Of a stretch of 64,000 nt of DNA, positions 12,701-24,130 are shown one piece after another (position 1 is the stretch's first letter; each line of letters begins with the position of its first letter). Both the position numbers and the translations under genes were made by a program. The DNA is from Antedon mediterranea (Eukaryota > Echinodermata > Crinoidea > Comatulida > Antedonidae), in contig NC_092677.1 of assembly GCF_964355755.1 (NCBI RefSeq), positions 26,754,101 to 26,818,100 on the forward strand. Direction: 5' to 3'. The notes beneath the pieces are model-generated. The model saw only the letters and a program-made list of their open reading frames with translations. It was not told the DNA's origin and did not search any database.

Positions 12701-13427
12701 ATACAATGTCTATCATAAACATACATATAACAGCAGTAATGTTGAAGTAGAATTTAACTTTCGGCAAATCAAAATGACAGGATACGGCACAATGCAAACG
12801 TCAATTCACGCATGCTCCCATCGTCCAAATCCCTGTATTTTTCAGGAGCAATCTTGATGTTTTGAGACGACGACGAATGTGTATATAGTTTAGCGCTCAA
12901 ATAAGATATACGCATGTGCAGTCTACAAGTATGTGGGCCTTAGTTCAACTTCAAAGTTTGTATTAATAAATATCATTAAATATAAAAAACTATAGCAGCA
13001 GTAGAGTGCGAATTAGTAAGGAGAGTAATTGCCAAACTAATTCCGTTGCGGTTTTGTTATAGACATGCCAATCCACAGTAATTAATAAGAAAATTATAAA
13101 TACCAGGAGGTAGCATCAAATCACATGAATGTAAGAAAACCATTGGCTTAATAGTGTCACGTGATTATAGAATAGAATGTCAAATATTTTTTCTATGATG
13201 TTAATTTTACGAATGTGTTCCATTAACACATGTTGATCTTATTCCATTAGCAAATGTATTCGTGCCAATTGAGTAAGATAATGCATGTAGTACTCTGTTT
13301 TTACAACATTTGCTAACAACCGCCATTTCAAACCGATTTTATTTACATTTCATTCGAATGTAAAAATAATTACAATGTATAAATTAAAACATTTATATAG
13401 ACTGTAAGCATTTTATTTCGACAGCCT
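9705..13427. other. Intergenic block with small diverged repeats, no gene seen
   Basis: Contents: a direct repeat of about 75 bp at 10495-10575 and 10640-10715 (shared core attattcagatactggta); a two-copy 48-bp repeat at 10731-10825 (accattaag..gatag core); a three-copy, roughly 145-bp diverged tandem repeat at 11818-12210 (gtacaggataaagttgctgt and tatcgcttcacatgaa cores). A CG-rich patch at 10240-10310 looks like part of a dispersed element. The open frames here lack domain character or splice support. Confidence 0.6.
11008..11078. mobile_element. Partial MITE of the CArG family
   Basis: Contains cccaaatatggtagtgatgt, tgacatcatcgtgtccatat and caagtttgat, the interior of the family seen complete at 49960-50096. 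The outer terminal repeats are missing. Confidence 0.7.
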
Positions 13428-15668
13428 GCAAGAAGAATGTTCCAAATGGATCTGACGTCAGTAATACTCAAAGGACAGTCTGCAAGAAGAATGTTCCAAA
13501 TGGATCTGACGTCAGTAATACTCAAAGGACAGTCTGCAAGAAGAATGTTCCAAATGGATCTGACGTCAGTAATACTCAAAGGACAGCCTGCAAGAAGAAT
13601 GTTCCAAATGGATCTGACGTCAGTAATATTCAAAGGACAGCCTGCAAGAAGAATGTTCCAAATGGATCTGACGTCAGTAATACTCAAAGGACAGCCTGCA
13701 AGAAGAATGTTCCAAATGAATCTGACGTCAGTAATACTCAAAGGACAGCCTGCAAGAAGAATGTTCCAAATGGATCTGACGTCAGTAATACTCAAAGGAC
13801 AGTCTGCAAGAAGAATGTTCCAAATGGATCTGACGTCAGTAATACTCAAAGGACAGCCTGCAAGAAGAATGTTCCAAATGGATCTGACGTCAGTAATACT
13901 CAAAGGACAGCCTGCAAGAAAAATGTTCCAAATGGATCTGACGTCAGTAATACTCAAAGGACAGCCTGCAAGAAGAATGTTCTAAATGGATCTGACGTCA
14001 GTAATACTCAAAGGACAGTCTGCAAGAAGAATGTTCCAAATGGATCTGACGTCAGTAATACTCAAAGGACAGTCTGCAAGAAGAATGTTCCAAATGGATC
14101 TGACGTCAGTAATACTCAAAGGACAGCCTGCAAGAAGAATGTTCCAAATGGATCTGACGTCAGTAATACTCAAAGGACAGCCTGCAAGAAGAATGTTCTA
14201 AATGGATATGACGTCAGTAATACTCAAAGGACAGCCTGCAAGAAGAATGTTCAAAATGGACCTGACGTCAGTAATACTCAAAGGACAGTCTGCAAGAAGA
14301 ATGTTCCAAATGGATCTGACGTCAGTAATACTCAAAGGACAGTCTGCAAGAAGAATGTTCCAAATGGATCTGACGTCAGTAATACTCAAAGGACAGCCTG
14401 CAAGAAGAATGTTTCAAATGGATCTGACGTCAGTAATACTCAAAGGACAGCCTGCAAGAAGAATGTTCCAAATGGATCTGACGTCAGTAATACTCAAAGG
14501 ACAGTCTGCAAGAAAAATGTTCCAAATGGATCTGACGTCAGTAATATTCAAAGGACAGCCTGCAAGAAGAATGTTCCAAATGGATCTGACGTCAGTAATA
14601 CTCAAAGGACAGTCTGCAAGAAGAATGTTCCAAATGGATCTGACGTCAGTAATACTCAAAGGAGAGCCTGCAAGAAGAATGTTCCAAATGGATCTGACGT
14701 CAGTAATACTCAAAGGACAGCCTGCAAGAAGAATGTTCCAAATGGATCTGACGTCAGTAATACTCAAAGGACAGTCTGCAAGAAGAATGTTCCAAATGGA
14801 TCTGACGTCAGTAATACTCAAAGGACAGTCTGCAAGAAGAATGTTCCAAATGGATCTGACGTCAGTAATACTCAAAGGACAGCCTGCAAGAAGAATGTTC
14901 CAAATGGATCTGACGTCAGTAATACTCAAAGGACAGTCTGCAAGAAGAATGTTCCAAATGGATCTGACGTCAGTAATACTCAAAGGACAGTCTGCAAGAA
15001 GAATGTTCCAAATGGATCTGACGTCAGTAATACTCAAAGGACAGCCTGCAAGAAGAATGTTCCAAATGGATCTGACGTCAGTAATACTCAAAGGACAGTC
15101 TGCAAGAAGAATGTTCCAAATGGATCTGACGTCAGTAATACTCAAAAGACAGCCTGAAAGAAGAATGTTCCAAATGGATCTGACGTCAGTAATATTCAAA
15201 GGACAGTCTGCAAGAAGAATGTTCCAAATGGATCTGACGTCAGTAATACTCAAAGGACAGTCTGCAAGAAGAATGTTCCAAATGGATCTGACGTCAGTAA
15301 TACTCAAAGGACAGCCTGCAAGAAGAATGTTCCAAATGGATCTGACGTCAGTAATACTCAAAGGACAGTCTGCAAGAAGAATGTTCCAAATGGATCTGAC
15401 GTCAGTAATACTCAAAAGACAGCCTGAAAGAAGAATGTTCCAAATGGATCTGACGTCAGTAATATTCAAAGGACAGTCTGCAAGAAGAATGTTCCAAATG
15501 GATCTGACGTCAGTAATACTCAAAGGACAGCCTGCAAGAAGAATGTTCCAAATGGATCTGACGTCAGTAATACTCAAAGGACAGCCTGCAAGAAGAATGT
15601 TCCAAATGGATCTGACGTCAGTAATATTCAAAGGACAGCCTGCAAGAAGAATGTTCCAAATGGATCTG
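13428..15668. repeat. 54-bp minisatellite, 41 copies, each with a perfect CRE octamer
   Basis: The unit is gttccaaatggatctgacgt then cagtaatactcaaaggacag then (t/c)ctgcaagaagaat. The TGACGTCA octamer is at 13453-13460 in the first full unit and 15613-15620 in the last, exactly 40 periods later. All 41 octamers are intact although other positions vary (agtctg/agcctg, actcaaa/attcaaa). Two units with the rare aaaagacagcctgaaag variant are 270 bp apart, so at least five units were copied together. The period is divisible by 3, so long frames stay open on both strands (plus: 18-residue MFQMDLTSVILKGQSARR; minus: repeats of SITDVRSIWNILL). TAA interrupts the plus frame near 13983 and 14199. I treat it as non-coding. 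Confidence 0.95.
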
Positions 15669-16181
15669 AAAAAGTGGTACGATAATAATTTATAAATACT
15701 GTATAACAAGACATATTAAAGTTTAAACATTTTGAAAATATCCATTTTTTTAAATTTATTTTCATTATAGTATAACTAATATTATACGATAAAAATGTGC
15801 TTATTTAAAGATGTATTGACCCCCAAAAACATGAAAAATTCAAATTAATTTTTAAAAAAAGACTTAAATTGGCGATTTCGTAGTTTCAATAAAGGTATTA
15901 AAAAAACCATAAAAAATAATGTTTATACTTATAAAAAGACAAAATAGGCGGTTAAATTCAACCAAAAAAAACCACTGACTATTTTTTGCTTTAGTTTTTA
16001 GGTCAATAATTTGTTTTTACCCAATTTTTGGTCAAAACACTAGACAACGTTACTTCAATTTTATCGATAAACTTGGACAAAACCGCAATATAAATATTTC
16101 ACTAATTGTTAAAACTCATCGATCGACGACTTTATAGGTTTAATCCAAAGCTTGGGATGCAAAGAAAAGAAAGGATTTGTC
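15669..16181 (+). repeat. Duplicated 5' flank of the multicopper oxidase gene (copy A)
   Basis: Nearly collinear with 18466-19205 (copy B). Shared markers include tttataaatactgtataaca, ttaaagatgta, cgataaacttggacaaaacc and aaaactcatcgatcgac, ending at aaaggatttgt. Copy A lacks about 230 bp between two ggtcaa words, consistent with a microhomology deletion that removed the right half of a small transposon. It starts directly at the end of the 54-bp array and runs into the retrotransposon at 16182. Confidence 0.85.
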
Positions 16182-17230
16182 CTGGGACCATCCTGTTTCT
16201 CATTTTCATAAATGATATTTCGCAGTCTATAGTAAATGGAACTTGCAGCGTTTTTGCTGATGATGTTGTGGTTTACACCTCAGGTGATACTGCTAAGATA
16301 GTAAATGATTCATTAAAAATAATTATTGATAACATTGGTAAATGGTATGATGACAACCACCTCTCTATAAATACTGAAACAACAAAGGTTATGTTACTAA
16401 GAAACAATCATACAGCTGACAGTAATGATTTAAATATACAAATTGGAACCAGTAAATTAGAACAAGTTGATAGTATAAGGTATCTGGGAGTCGTAATCGA
16501 TGTTAACTTGGAAACAAAATACTCAATGTATTAGTAAAAATATTGGATATAAAATAACAATGCTAGGTAAAATGGCTAGTAGTTTAAGTAAACCGTTACT
16601 AGAAACTCTATATATAAGTACAATTCAGCCTTGTAGTGATTATGCTATAACAGTCTGGGGAAATACGACAGAGTTAAACAAAAATATTTTAAAGCGACAT
16701 CAAAAAAGAGCTGCTCGAATTGTAACTAACAACTTCGATTATATTAATGTAAGGGGTGACAACATCATCCAGAACCTATCGTGGCAAACTCTTGAAGAGA
16801 AACGAGATTTCTCCCTAGCATGTCTAATGTATAAATGTGTTTACGGCCTTGCACCAATTAGATTAGTAAATGAAATTGAATTGATTCGCGATATTCACAC
16901 CCACTTAACACGTGGAGTAGAAAATTTGAATGTAACAATACCTAAATACACCCTTAGTAAAATGAATTCGTCCTTTAAAGTTGCAGCCGCAAAAATATGG
17001 AACAGTTTACCGATTAATATTAAATCGGCACCAACAATTACGTCCTTTAAGGCTAGATACAAATCTCATTTCTTTTCATAAAAACTGTATTACATTTAAT
17101 TAAGTTACTCTTTTGTATATTTTGATTAAGACAGGACCACAATGTAAAACAGATACACTGTTATCTGATTGTTTTATCCTGTATAAATATATTATTTATT
17201 ATTATTATTATTATTATTATCACTCTCTTA
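16182..17230 (+). pseudogene. 5'-truncated, frameshifted non-LTR retrotransposon (CR1/L2-like)
   Basis: Reverse transcriptase begins mid-domain at GTILFLIFINDIS, continues through the catalytic FADD motif (VFADDVVVY) and KWYDDNHLSINTETTKVMLL, then LGVVIDVN. The frame shifts near 16500, and the second part carries LTWKQN, the thumb and C-terminal region QKRAARIV and the ending WNSLPINIKSAPTITSFKAR, typical of CR1/L2-type elements. A TTA-type microsatellite at about 17200 follows the stop. It sits where the coding exons of the duplicated oxidase copy should be. A related 3' end lies at 28742-28985. Confidence 0.85.
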
Positions 17231-17371
17231 TACTTTGTTCTTGTTTCTTTATAATATATCGTGTTGAATATTATAACGTATTATTGAATAAACAACTGTG
17301 ATATTCAATCAACCAAACGAGTAGAGTCTTTAATACAGTAAAACCTCCACACATTATTATATTACACTGTA

Positions 17372-17455
17372 GTGGGCTACGTAATCTTCCATGGAAGGAA
17401 GGCGAATAATCCTGGATATTGGTTTTTTAATGATTTAACAAACAGCCATTTAGAA
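17372..17455 (+). pseudogene. Orphan exon of a second multicopper oxidase copy
   Basis: Reads V-GYVIF then NNPGYWFFNDLTNSHLE and ends in a good donor (gaa|gtaagt). It is clearly homologous to the penultimate exon of the intact gene at 22124-22266, where the corresponding residues are NPGYWFFHSLPNSHLE. The exon's 5' part has no recognisable acceptor. Together with copy A of the flank it shows that the locus was duplicated and then gutted. Confidence 0.8.
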
Positions 17456-17585
17456 GTAAGTATCATTTTGCCTATTGTGTGATTCATTTCGTATTCTATA
17501 GCAGTAATCTTTATGTTTTATAAAAGACCTCGCCTGGCCTTATGGATGTGTTTTAAATGCACTGTATTCAAAGTGTAAGCAGGGT

Positions 17586-17672
17586 AAAGCTTGGTTCCTA
17601 TTCGGACGCAACGCAAGGACGTCGAAGTCCACCGTATAATTTGACTAATCAAGTCAGAACCAAGATTTAATG
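17586..17672. mobile_element. Degraded MITE of the CGCAACGCAAGGACGT family
   Basis: Starts aagcttggttcc and gacgcaacgcaaggacgt and ends tcagaaccaag. The central CCAAT-like stem is mostly lost. Confidence 0.6.
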
Positions 17673-18141
17673 AAAAGTGTTTCTGTTATTAATTTCATAT
17701 TATATTGTCTTGTATTGTATGGTCTTTTAATAAGTTTCCACTTTATTTTAGCTTTATTATTCGTCGTGTTTCGTAAAGTCCCTAATAATTATGCTGTTAA
17801 CAATTTACTACAATTCTTTAAAAGGAACCGATAATACAGTAGTTTGTCATTAGAAATAATTTGTTGTACCCCACCCGCAACTAGCTAGACAATATAATGA
17901 ATTGCCGTAGACCTAATTATAAATGCTATTGCTCTGCTGGTATTGCAATCGCTATCAGTAGTTTGTCAATTTATGTTAATTTATTATTATTTGTTATTAT
18001 TTTAGCATAAATAAATGGTAGTGATCTGCTTGTATTATAACTAAATTATATATATATAGGCCTATAATTATAAATTATTGGTTATTAACTGGTTATGTTC
18101 TCGGCAAGTGTAGGTCTACTTCAATTAGAGAACGGTTTAAA

Positions 18142-21100
18142 ATGGATGTTATAATACTCCTCCTGAAAGTACTATACTTTTCATTAAATTACAGTAAGAA
18201 AGTTTAATTTTTTAAAATTAAAATTAAGTTAAAGAATTTAGTTTTACTAAAGATGACTTTCTCTCTATATATATAATAGAGTTTCCACAAGTTATTGTCT
18301 TGTTTATGTTATTCAAAGAGTCGGCGTTTCGATTTTTGTCTTTTTAAGTATTACATTATGAAATGTCATGGGCAAAAATATTTCAATTAATAATTATCTT
18401 TTTTATTTATTTATTTATAAACATATTTGTCCTGGATAACATTGTCATAATATTTAGACATGAAAAGTTGTACGATAATACTTTATAAATACTGTATAAC
18501 AAAACATTTCAAAAATATACATTTTTTAAAATTTATTTTTATTATAGAATGACTAATATTATACGATAAAAATGTGCTTATTTAAAGATGTAATGTCCTC
18601 AAAAAACATGAAAAAATCAAAATTAATTTTAAAAAAAAGACTTGAATTGGTCATTCCGCAGTTTCAATAAGTTAATTAAAAAAAACCATAACATATAATG
18701 TTTTTACTTATAAAAAGACAAAATGGACGGTTAAATTCAACCAAAAACCCATTGACTATTTTTGGCTTTAGTTACAGTTTTGTTAGGTCAATAATTTTTT
18801 TATCCAATTTTTGGTCAACATAAACTATTATGTGACATAAAAATGGCATATTCAACAAAAACATTTAAATTAATATTATTATCATTATTTTTTTCACGGG
18901 GACAATATATCTTTAAATAATTTCAAAATAAAGAAATAGACATCACAATTACCATAAGTATTGTTATCTTGCCTTTTTTTTAAAGATATGTATTCTAGCA
19001 TAAATTTATTAGGTCAAAACACAGCCTAAGCTTGCACCGATTATTATAATAAGTTCTAAATGACAACGTTACTTCGATTTTATCGATAAACTTGGACAAA
19101 ACCTCAATATAAATATTTCACTAATTGTTAAAACTCATCGATCGACTACTTTATATAGGTTTAATCCAAAGTTTGGGATGTCAAGAAAAGAAAGGATTTG
19201 TGGCTACTGAAACTCACGAATGTGCTCGTACGTGTGAATATCCAACAAGGCCAAAAGTGTGTGAATATGTATTAGATGTCCGCTGGTTTTACTCTATGTC
19301 TGTTTACTGCTTTGATTGTCCTATTCTCAGTGATGACTGTTCCTTAGATAGATGTCTGACACTTGACGGTGTCTCTAGACCTTCCGTCACTACTAATTAC
19401 ACTATACCCGGACCAACCATTGAGGTAAAAACAGTTTTCTTTATATTTTATACGAGGTCAGTGTGTTCACATCAAACGCCGCATTGATCACAGGAGCTTT
19501 GCTTTTGGTATGAAAGGGGTATTATAGTCTTAAGCTTGGTTCCCACTAGGACGCAACGCAAGGACGTAAACGCAACGCAAGCGTGTTGACCAATGACAAG
19601 CGACAGTTCAAATAATTCATCGCTTGTGATTGGTCAACTCACTTACGCTGCGTCTACGTCCTGGCGTTGCGTCCTAGTGGGAACCAAGCTAGCGGCGCTG
19701 AAGTACGTGATAGTAGACGTTTCAGAACGCACGTGCGTCAAAGTTGTGACAATGTATGGCTTTTTGTAGAGTATCGGTCACTAACAGTATGCATTATACC
19801 TTAACATAGCGACCTATATTGATTTTTTCAGGTGTGTGAAGGTGATACTGTTCAAGTAAAGTTACTTAACAATCTACAAGATAGAGGAGCAATGACGATA
19901 CATTGGTATGGAATGCACCAAGAAGGAACCAACTGGATGGATGGTGTATCCATGATTACGCAATGTCCAGTCGCATCTTCATCTTCGTTTGTTTATGAAT
20001 TCACAGCAAGTCCAGCAGGAACTCACTGGTATCACGGACACTCTGGTTACATGAGAAATGATGGTATGTATGGAGCGCTGATTGTAAAACAGGCGATGCA
20101 ATACGAATACAATAGTCATTTATATGACTTTGATCTTCCGGAACATGTGATGATGATAGCTGACTGGAAGGAAAGACCAACTCTGAGTACATACTTGATG
20201 GCAGATAGTCCGACGAAATACGTAGATTCTGAATCCCAGAAGTTTTCAATACTCATAAATGGGAGAGCACAAGAAGACGCCTTCTACGATGATCATGGTG
20301 ACGTTTATTATACACCTCTGTCAACATTTGAAGTCAAAGAAGGAATGACGTATCGTTTCCGAATGATCAATGCTGCCTTTGCTCTGTGTAACCTTGTAGT
20401 ATCAATTCAATCACATCCGTTGACGGTAGTCGCAGTAGACGGATCTGAAGTAGTACCTACAGAAGTCGATTCAATTCTTATAGCTCCAGGCGAAAGGTAT
20501 AAGTTGTAATCTATAAACTCTAGTTAACGTTTATTTCAATAAATAATGAGGAAGGCAGCAAGAAATTTATCATTATTCATATCTCATTTCTTGAGTCCAC
20601 AATATATAGGCTTAAACTGTTTTAACTGTGATGCATATGTATAGGTTGTTTTTTAAATTGTTTTTTTCGATTTACTTTAGATACGATTTCTTGTTGAAGG
20701 CTACTGCTAAGCCAGCATCGTACTGTATATACTACGCTGGAAGCGAAGATACTATATGTGTTGATGATGGAGTTGCCATTTTGAAGTACACTGCTGGTTC
20801 CAATGTAGAGCCTTCTTGCTATCCTGTTATCAAAACCCCAGATACTCTTACAGATACACCACGTTTCTCAGTACTTGATGCACTGCCTTTGGGTAAGCAC
20901 GAATTGATTTAATCTGATACCCTGTAACTATCTAAGATCACCTCTTAACAAACATCAACCAACTTTGTTGTGATGATGTAATTCTATGATTTTTCCACTA
21001 TCTGATGACGTAGGTTTACAATCTTGTTCTGAGGATGTAAATATTCATTCCATGTCCACACTTTCTGATACGTAATAATTATACTTTTCACATGGAGATG

Positions 21101-22852
21101 CTGATGACGACCACTCTTTCAATCAATTTCAGAACGTAATTTCGATGAAGCCTTGTACAATGTAGATGCCACACACTATATTGCATTGAATTATTATATT
21201 GAGAAAATCTACGCTCCTGATGGACGAGATAATGGTATTGGCAATGATCTCAGTAATTTTAGAATTGACAATATTGCCTTTTCGTATCCAAGTTCTCCAA
21301 TTGTGTTCAGTCGAGAATCCGCTGAAACCTGCGAACCATTTCACGCCGCTATGTTTAAAGCTTGTAACGAAACGTTGTGCAGATGTACAAGTATTATAAA
21401 AATACCACTTGGAAAGGTAAGAACATTTCATCAACATTCATCAGAAGTAAAAAGTAGTTAGTGTGCCTATTAATACGATCACTGTCGAAGTATGTATAGA
21501 CATATAGTAAGATTGTATTTCTGTTATACATCGAGTATCTCGCCTACATGAATCTTACATTATATACATATCTGGTTTAAGCTTGATTTCCCTTAGGACA
21601 CAAGGATGTAAGCGCAACGCAAGTGACCAATCATAACCTACAGATCGGATGCCCCATCGAGTTGTGATTGGTCACTTGAGTTGCGTCAAAGTTGGAACCA
21701 ATCTAGTAAGGGTTGTAGACTATTGTATTTTCAATTTTTAGGTCATTGAATTTGTTCTTATCAATCAAAATGACGCCTCATACTCGTTCCATATGCACGG
21801 TACCTCATTCAGAGTTCTAGGCTCCGAGACACTAGGAGATATTCAACACGTTGCAAAACCTAGCATCGAAAAACAAGACTCAGAAGGTAATTGTAAAGCT
21901 GGGTTCACACTAGAAGGCATAAAGACACACGCGCAGCGCAAGTCACAATCGAGAGTTTGAATGATGTGACTGATCAAGTTATTTGCGTTGCGCATACGTC
22001 ATTGTCTTGTGTTCTAATAATAGGAATCAAATAATTATAACAAAGAGTGAAATAATGCAAATTAAATTGATTACAACAATCTTCTTACAAAACTAATGAG
22101 AAACATATTTTGTTTCGTTTCAGGATTATTGCCAAGACTATCGCCAGATAGGGCTCTAATTAAAGACACCATTAATGTTCCTGAACTGGGTTATGTCATT
22201 ATAAGATGGAAGGCGGACAATCCAGGCTACTGGTTTTTCCACTCTTTGCCAAATAGTCATTTAGAAGTAAGTATTCTATGGCCTTTTTTTAAACAAAGAA
22301 AAACAAGGCTATATAGATGGTTGCAGTCGCGTGCTTAAGTTAGTGTTTACCGACCGACCGACCAACCGACCGACATACTGAGCTGTAAAGTTGCATTGCA
22401 CGCGACTAAAAACTAAAACGAAAACTAATGCGGTTGACTTTGAACTATAATTTTTGTTTGGTACGTAGAAAGGATCAACATTTACAACTGGGGTCTTAAA
22501 AAAGACGAGATCCTGATCCATAATAAGCTGGCATTTATTTCTGTATCTCATTCCACAATCCAATCTGCATCAACGTTGGTGCAAAATCGATATTTTAGGA
22601 TAGTTTAGGTTGTTTTTGTGGAAGATGCTATTGTAAATTTCCTGGTGATATTGTTTCTCTTTTTGCTTTGTATTTTTTTTATATGGATGTACTAACTGAA
22701 ATAAAGGAAATGAATGAATGAATTTCAGGTTTTTACCTAATATTATAATTTGGTTTCAGACAGGCCAAGCTACGATTCTACAAGTTGGTGAAACTTACGA
22801 AATTGCTCAACCGCCTAGCAACATGCCTTCATGTGGTGCATATCAACCATAA
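18142..22852 (+). CDS. Laccase-like multicopper oxidase with degenerate copper sites
   Basis: Proposed exons: 18142-18193, 19195-19424, 19832-20496, 20681-20892, 21133-21416, 21742-21886, 22124-22266, 22760-22852; all phases close, giving 607 aa. Exon 1 (MDVIILLLKVLYFSLNY) would supply a signal peptide. It is the least certain, because exon 2's acceptor has a purine-rich lead. The N-terminal Cys-rich block HECARTCEYPT and the order of three cupredoxin domains match animal laccases. Copper motifs: L1 HWYGMHQ (second His is Tyr); L2 GTHWYHGHSG (both His kept); L3 YSFHMHGTSF (first His is Tyr); L4 WFFHSLPNSHLETGQ, where H-C-H is H-S-L and the axial Met is Gln. The type-1 Cys is therefore absent and electron transfer from substrate should fail. 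Probably secreted; function unknown. A poly(A) signal is at 22855. Confidence 0.85.
18466..19194 (+). repeat. 5' flank of the multicopper oxidase exon 2 (copy B), with embedded MITE
   Basis: Counterpart of 15669-16181. It contains a small inverted-repeat element at about 18578-18917, with termini ttaaagatgta..tcc and gacaatatatctttaa. Related elements occur at 32838-33083 and 50457-50984. This region is intron 1 of the oxidase gene if the proposed first exon is right. Confidence 0.75.
19532..19690. mobile_element. MITE, CGCAACGCAAGGACGT family, full length
   Basis: Almost perfect inverted repeat: it opens taagcttggttcccactagg, acgcaacgcaaggacgtaaa and closes with the complement ending gtgggaaccaagcta. 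The centre holds ccaatgacaagcg and its complement cgcttgtgattgg. It lies in intron 2 of the oxidase gene. No coding capacity. Confidence 0.9.
21578..21708. mobile_element. MITE, CGCAACGCAAGGACGT family, diverged
   Basis: Opens taagcttgatttcccttagg, has gcgcaacgcaagtgaccaat and its partner attggtcacttgagttgcgt, and closes with ggaaccaatcta. Lies in intron 5 of the oxidase gene. Confidence 0.75.
21896..22032. mobile_element. MITE, CGCAACGCAAGGACGT family, diverged
   Basis: Opens aaagctgggttcacactaga and has gcgcagcgcaagtcac with partner gtgac..atttgcgttgcgcat. Lies in intron 6 of the oxidase gene, about 190 bp after the previous copy. Confidence 0.6.
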
Positions 22853-23035
22853 GAAATAAATGGTTTGCAATAAAATACTCTAAAGTTTACTTTATGAGAC
22901 TTGACTACACGACTATATGGGGTTAGGGTTAGGGGTTAGGGTGCATGTCAACCATAAGAAATAAATGGTTTGCAATAAAATATTAGACTCTAAAGTTTAC
23001 TTTATGAGACTTGACTACACGACTATATGGGGTTC
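22827..23035 (+). repeat. Tandem duplication of the oxidase 3' end with telomere-like junction
   Basis: The segment from the last codons through the poly(A) region (atcaaccataagaaataaat to cgactatatgggg) is followed at 22919-22941 by ggttagggttaggggttagg. Then comes a second, nearly identical copy lacking the coding frame. The second copy provides a second AATAAA signal. Confidence 0.85.
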
Positions 23036-24130
23036 AGAGGGAGCACTGAGGAAAGACAAGAGCTGTCAAAGACAACTATCGCCAAAGGGAGCATTTATTT
23101 TAGTATGCAGTGAAAAGGGACATTTAAATTGACTACATATCCAGACTTCTATAACTCTGCCAATTGAATAAGTATGGAGTTAAGTTCAGTTAAGCTCTGT
23201 CTACTTGCCAATAAAAGTGTGATGTGTCCAAATAGGGTAGTGATACACCAAAATATAGGAATGATATGACATCATCATGTCCATATATGGGAAAATCACA
23301 TAAAGTTTGATGATGTACACAGAGCTAATTAGGCTTACCTAGGCCAGCTGAAATGAGCTGGTTGTTCTCAGGATTTGACATTGGCCGCCCAAGTACGCTA
23401 TTATCAAACTGATGTATTTGTAAAAAAAATTTATTATAATGACATAAATGCCTTTGTGATCATAAACATTTTGTTCATTGTCATGTCATTTCATGGTCAG
23501 GTCATCGCCAAAGGGCGTGTCTTTCCATAACTAACAATAACAAATATGTATTCGTCATGATCGACCTCATTAAAAAGTTGAGTTGTAGCATTAGATTAAA
23601 CAATGAATCCCATACTATGTAAGAATTTCATTCATTGACAATATTGTAATCTTCATTCTGTTTTAATTATTTTGAATTTAAATAAAGTTGAAATGAATTA
23701 CAAAATATTGAGATACTGTATGATACAAAACACAATGTGTACAGAGTATAGGTTTTTTTTTTCTCTTTTGTGGCGCAAACACCACTTTTATTCACATTCA
23801 TATTATCTCATATTACATAAAATCGTATTATTTAACTTGTAAATGTCGTTACAGTTCATAAGTAACATTTTTACATTAATTTTCTTATATTTTGCTATAC
23901 ACTTGACAGGATCATCATTATCATTTTATAATAGTTCACACATTTTCATTTGTTTGTTTTCATTTTACAACCCGGATTATACAATATATTTATATACATG
24001 ATAAAAAGAAAATTAAAAAAAAACAATAATAGCTCAGTACCACCAGTAACCCGTGTACAGAGTATAGGTATTGAAAATCGTGCATCCATTATGTTCGGTG
24101 CACATACGTCATTGCGTATGCACTATTACG
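23036..24130. other. Intergenic region between oxidase and transporter genes
   Basis: Holds one CArG-family MITE at 23189-23328 and AT-rich sequence. The genes converge here, so it should contain both 3' UTRs. No further coding sequence is recognised. Confidence 0.55.
23189..23328. mobile_element. MITE of the CArG family, diverged
   Basis: Terminal repeats ttaagctctgtctac and gtacacagagctaat are present. The interior has gatatgacatcatcatgtcc then atatatggg, and aaagtttgat near the right end. Confidence 0.8.

Noticed and set aside
13428-15668. CRISPR-like regular array
   Set aside because: There are no unique spacers: the whole 54 bp is repeated, and the context is clearly eukaryotic.
13437-15695. 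Long repetitive open frames on both strands, up to 497 codons, suggesting a repetitive structural protein
   Set aside because: Both strands are open because the 54-bp period is divisible by 3. The plus frame is broken by TAA twice, there is no signal peptide, promoter or splice support, and synonymous positions show no coding bias by eye.
21153-21461. Separate 102-codon gene
   Set aside because: It is exon 5 of the multicopper oxidase read past its donor at 21417.
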